A stretch of DNA of 14,161 bases. Source: JALZHR01 sp036389695 (lineage in GTDB: Bacteria > Acidobacteriota > Blastocatellia > Pyrinomonadales > Pyrinomonadaceae). Position numbers and translations under genes: made by a program. The notes below the pieces were generated by a model, which was not told the origin of the DNA, made no database searches, and worked only from the letters and a program-made list of their open reading frames with translations. Shown here one piece after another: positions 13,863-14,161 of the stretch. The first letter of the stretch is position 1. Each line of letters begins with the position of its first letter. The DNA lies in NCBI GenBank assembly GCA_036389695.1, contig DASVWG010000232.1, forward strand, positions 1 through 14,161, read 5' to 3'.

Positions 13863-14161
13863 GATGTTTCTCCAGATAATTGCCGATTTCTTTGCGCAAA
13901 CGTGTTCTGGCGCGGTGCAGCGTGACTGCGACGACCAACTGCGACGTCCCTAAAACTTCGGCGATGCGACCATTGTCGTAGCCTTCGAAATAGCGGAGCG
14001 CGAACGCGGTCGCGGCGCGTCCTTCAAGCTTCGCGACCGCGTGGCGGATAAGCTCGCGCAGCTCCGCATCTTTAAAATCGTCTTCGGGACTCGCCACCGA
14101 GAGCTTCGAGCTTTGATTAAAATCCACGACATCCAAAGCGACGAAATTGGCGCGTGTCCGC
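13852..14161 (-). CDS. Sigma-70 family sigma factor, C-terminal part
   Basis: The frame is open to the window edge, so only the last 102 residues or so are visible and the start is missing. The TTG at 14136 is not taken as the start because coding-like sequence (RTRANFVALDV) continues upstream. The visible part is an ECF-like region 4: a helix ELRELIRHAVAKLEGRAATA, then FALRYFEGYDNGRIAEVLG and the helix-turn-helix with HRARTRLRKEIGNYL, which matches the 'LR..EG.s..EIA..LG.s......L.RAR..LR' pattern. It would direct RNA polymerase to a regulon that probably includes its own operon. The gene overlaps the anti-sigma start by 11 bases, which implies coupled translation and supports a cognate pair. 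Confidence 0.88.
   Translation of the reverse strand, partial: RTRANFVALDVVDFNQSSKLSVASPEDDFKDAELRELIRHAVAKLEGRAATAFALRYFEGYDNGRIAEVLGTSQLVVAVTLHRARTRLRKEIGNYLEKHHEA

Overview
The window looks like chromosomal DNA from an Acidobacteriota-type bacterium, most plausibly the Blastocatellia/Pyrinomonadaceae side of that phylum. This is inferred from gene style, not from a marker gene. The style features are a secreted delta-60 repeat protein ending in FG-GAP/VCBS-like calcium-motif repeats, a very long anti-sigma protein fused to a FecR domain, and ATP-binding cassette (ABC-2) export operons with tightly overlapping genes. No rRNA, tRNA, CRISPR array or full-length insertion sequence is visible.

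Layout. (1) Positions 1-1800, plus strand, visibly AT-richer: the end of an unidentified reading frame with a strong terminator (170-213), a 74-residue charged protein, a stand-alone response-regulator receiver that lacks its phosphoacceptor Asp and is preceded by a 17-bp leader hairpin, and two more small proteins of unknown function. (2) Positions 1796-2499, between convergent genes: a decayed C-terminal gene fragment on the minus strand, abutted by a 184-bp MITE-like element with 16-bp terminal inverted repeats and a perfect 9-bp target duplication, then a second 14-bp-arm palindrome. (3) Positions 2500-5418, minus: a 972-residue exported delta-60/FG-GAP protein. (4) Positions 5419-5918: about 500 bases without a convincing gene, holding a few inverted repeats. 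(5) Positions 5919-10343, minus: a five-gene ABC-2 operon in the order ATPase, permease, ATPase, permease, probable lipoprotein. Every junction overlaps, by 4 or 14 bases, and a good promoter lies so close to the first ATG that the mRNA would be nearly leaderless. (6) Positions 10426-10839, minus: a small four-helix membrane protein. (7) Positions 10914-14161, minus: a strong terminator, then a 960-residue zinc-finger anti-sigma/FecR protein, then the C-terminal part of its overlapping sigma-70 family (ECF-like) sigma factor, cut by the window edge.

How the parts work together (inference): the sigma/anti-sigma pair is a cell-envelope signalling unit, with the anti-sigma protein crossing the membrane once and carrying a large external sensor-like region. 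The ABC operon encodes two ATPase/permease pairs of unknown substrate, with a probable lipoprotein that may act at the outer face of the membrane. The best candidates for something undescribed are the MITE with its nested hairpin architecture, the Asp-less receiver behind a long leader hairpin, and the sigma/anti-sigma-FecR fusion upstream of the twin ABC-2 operon.
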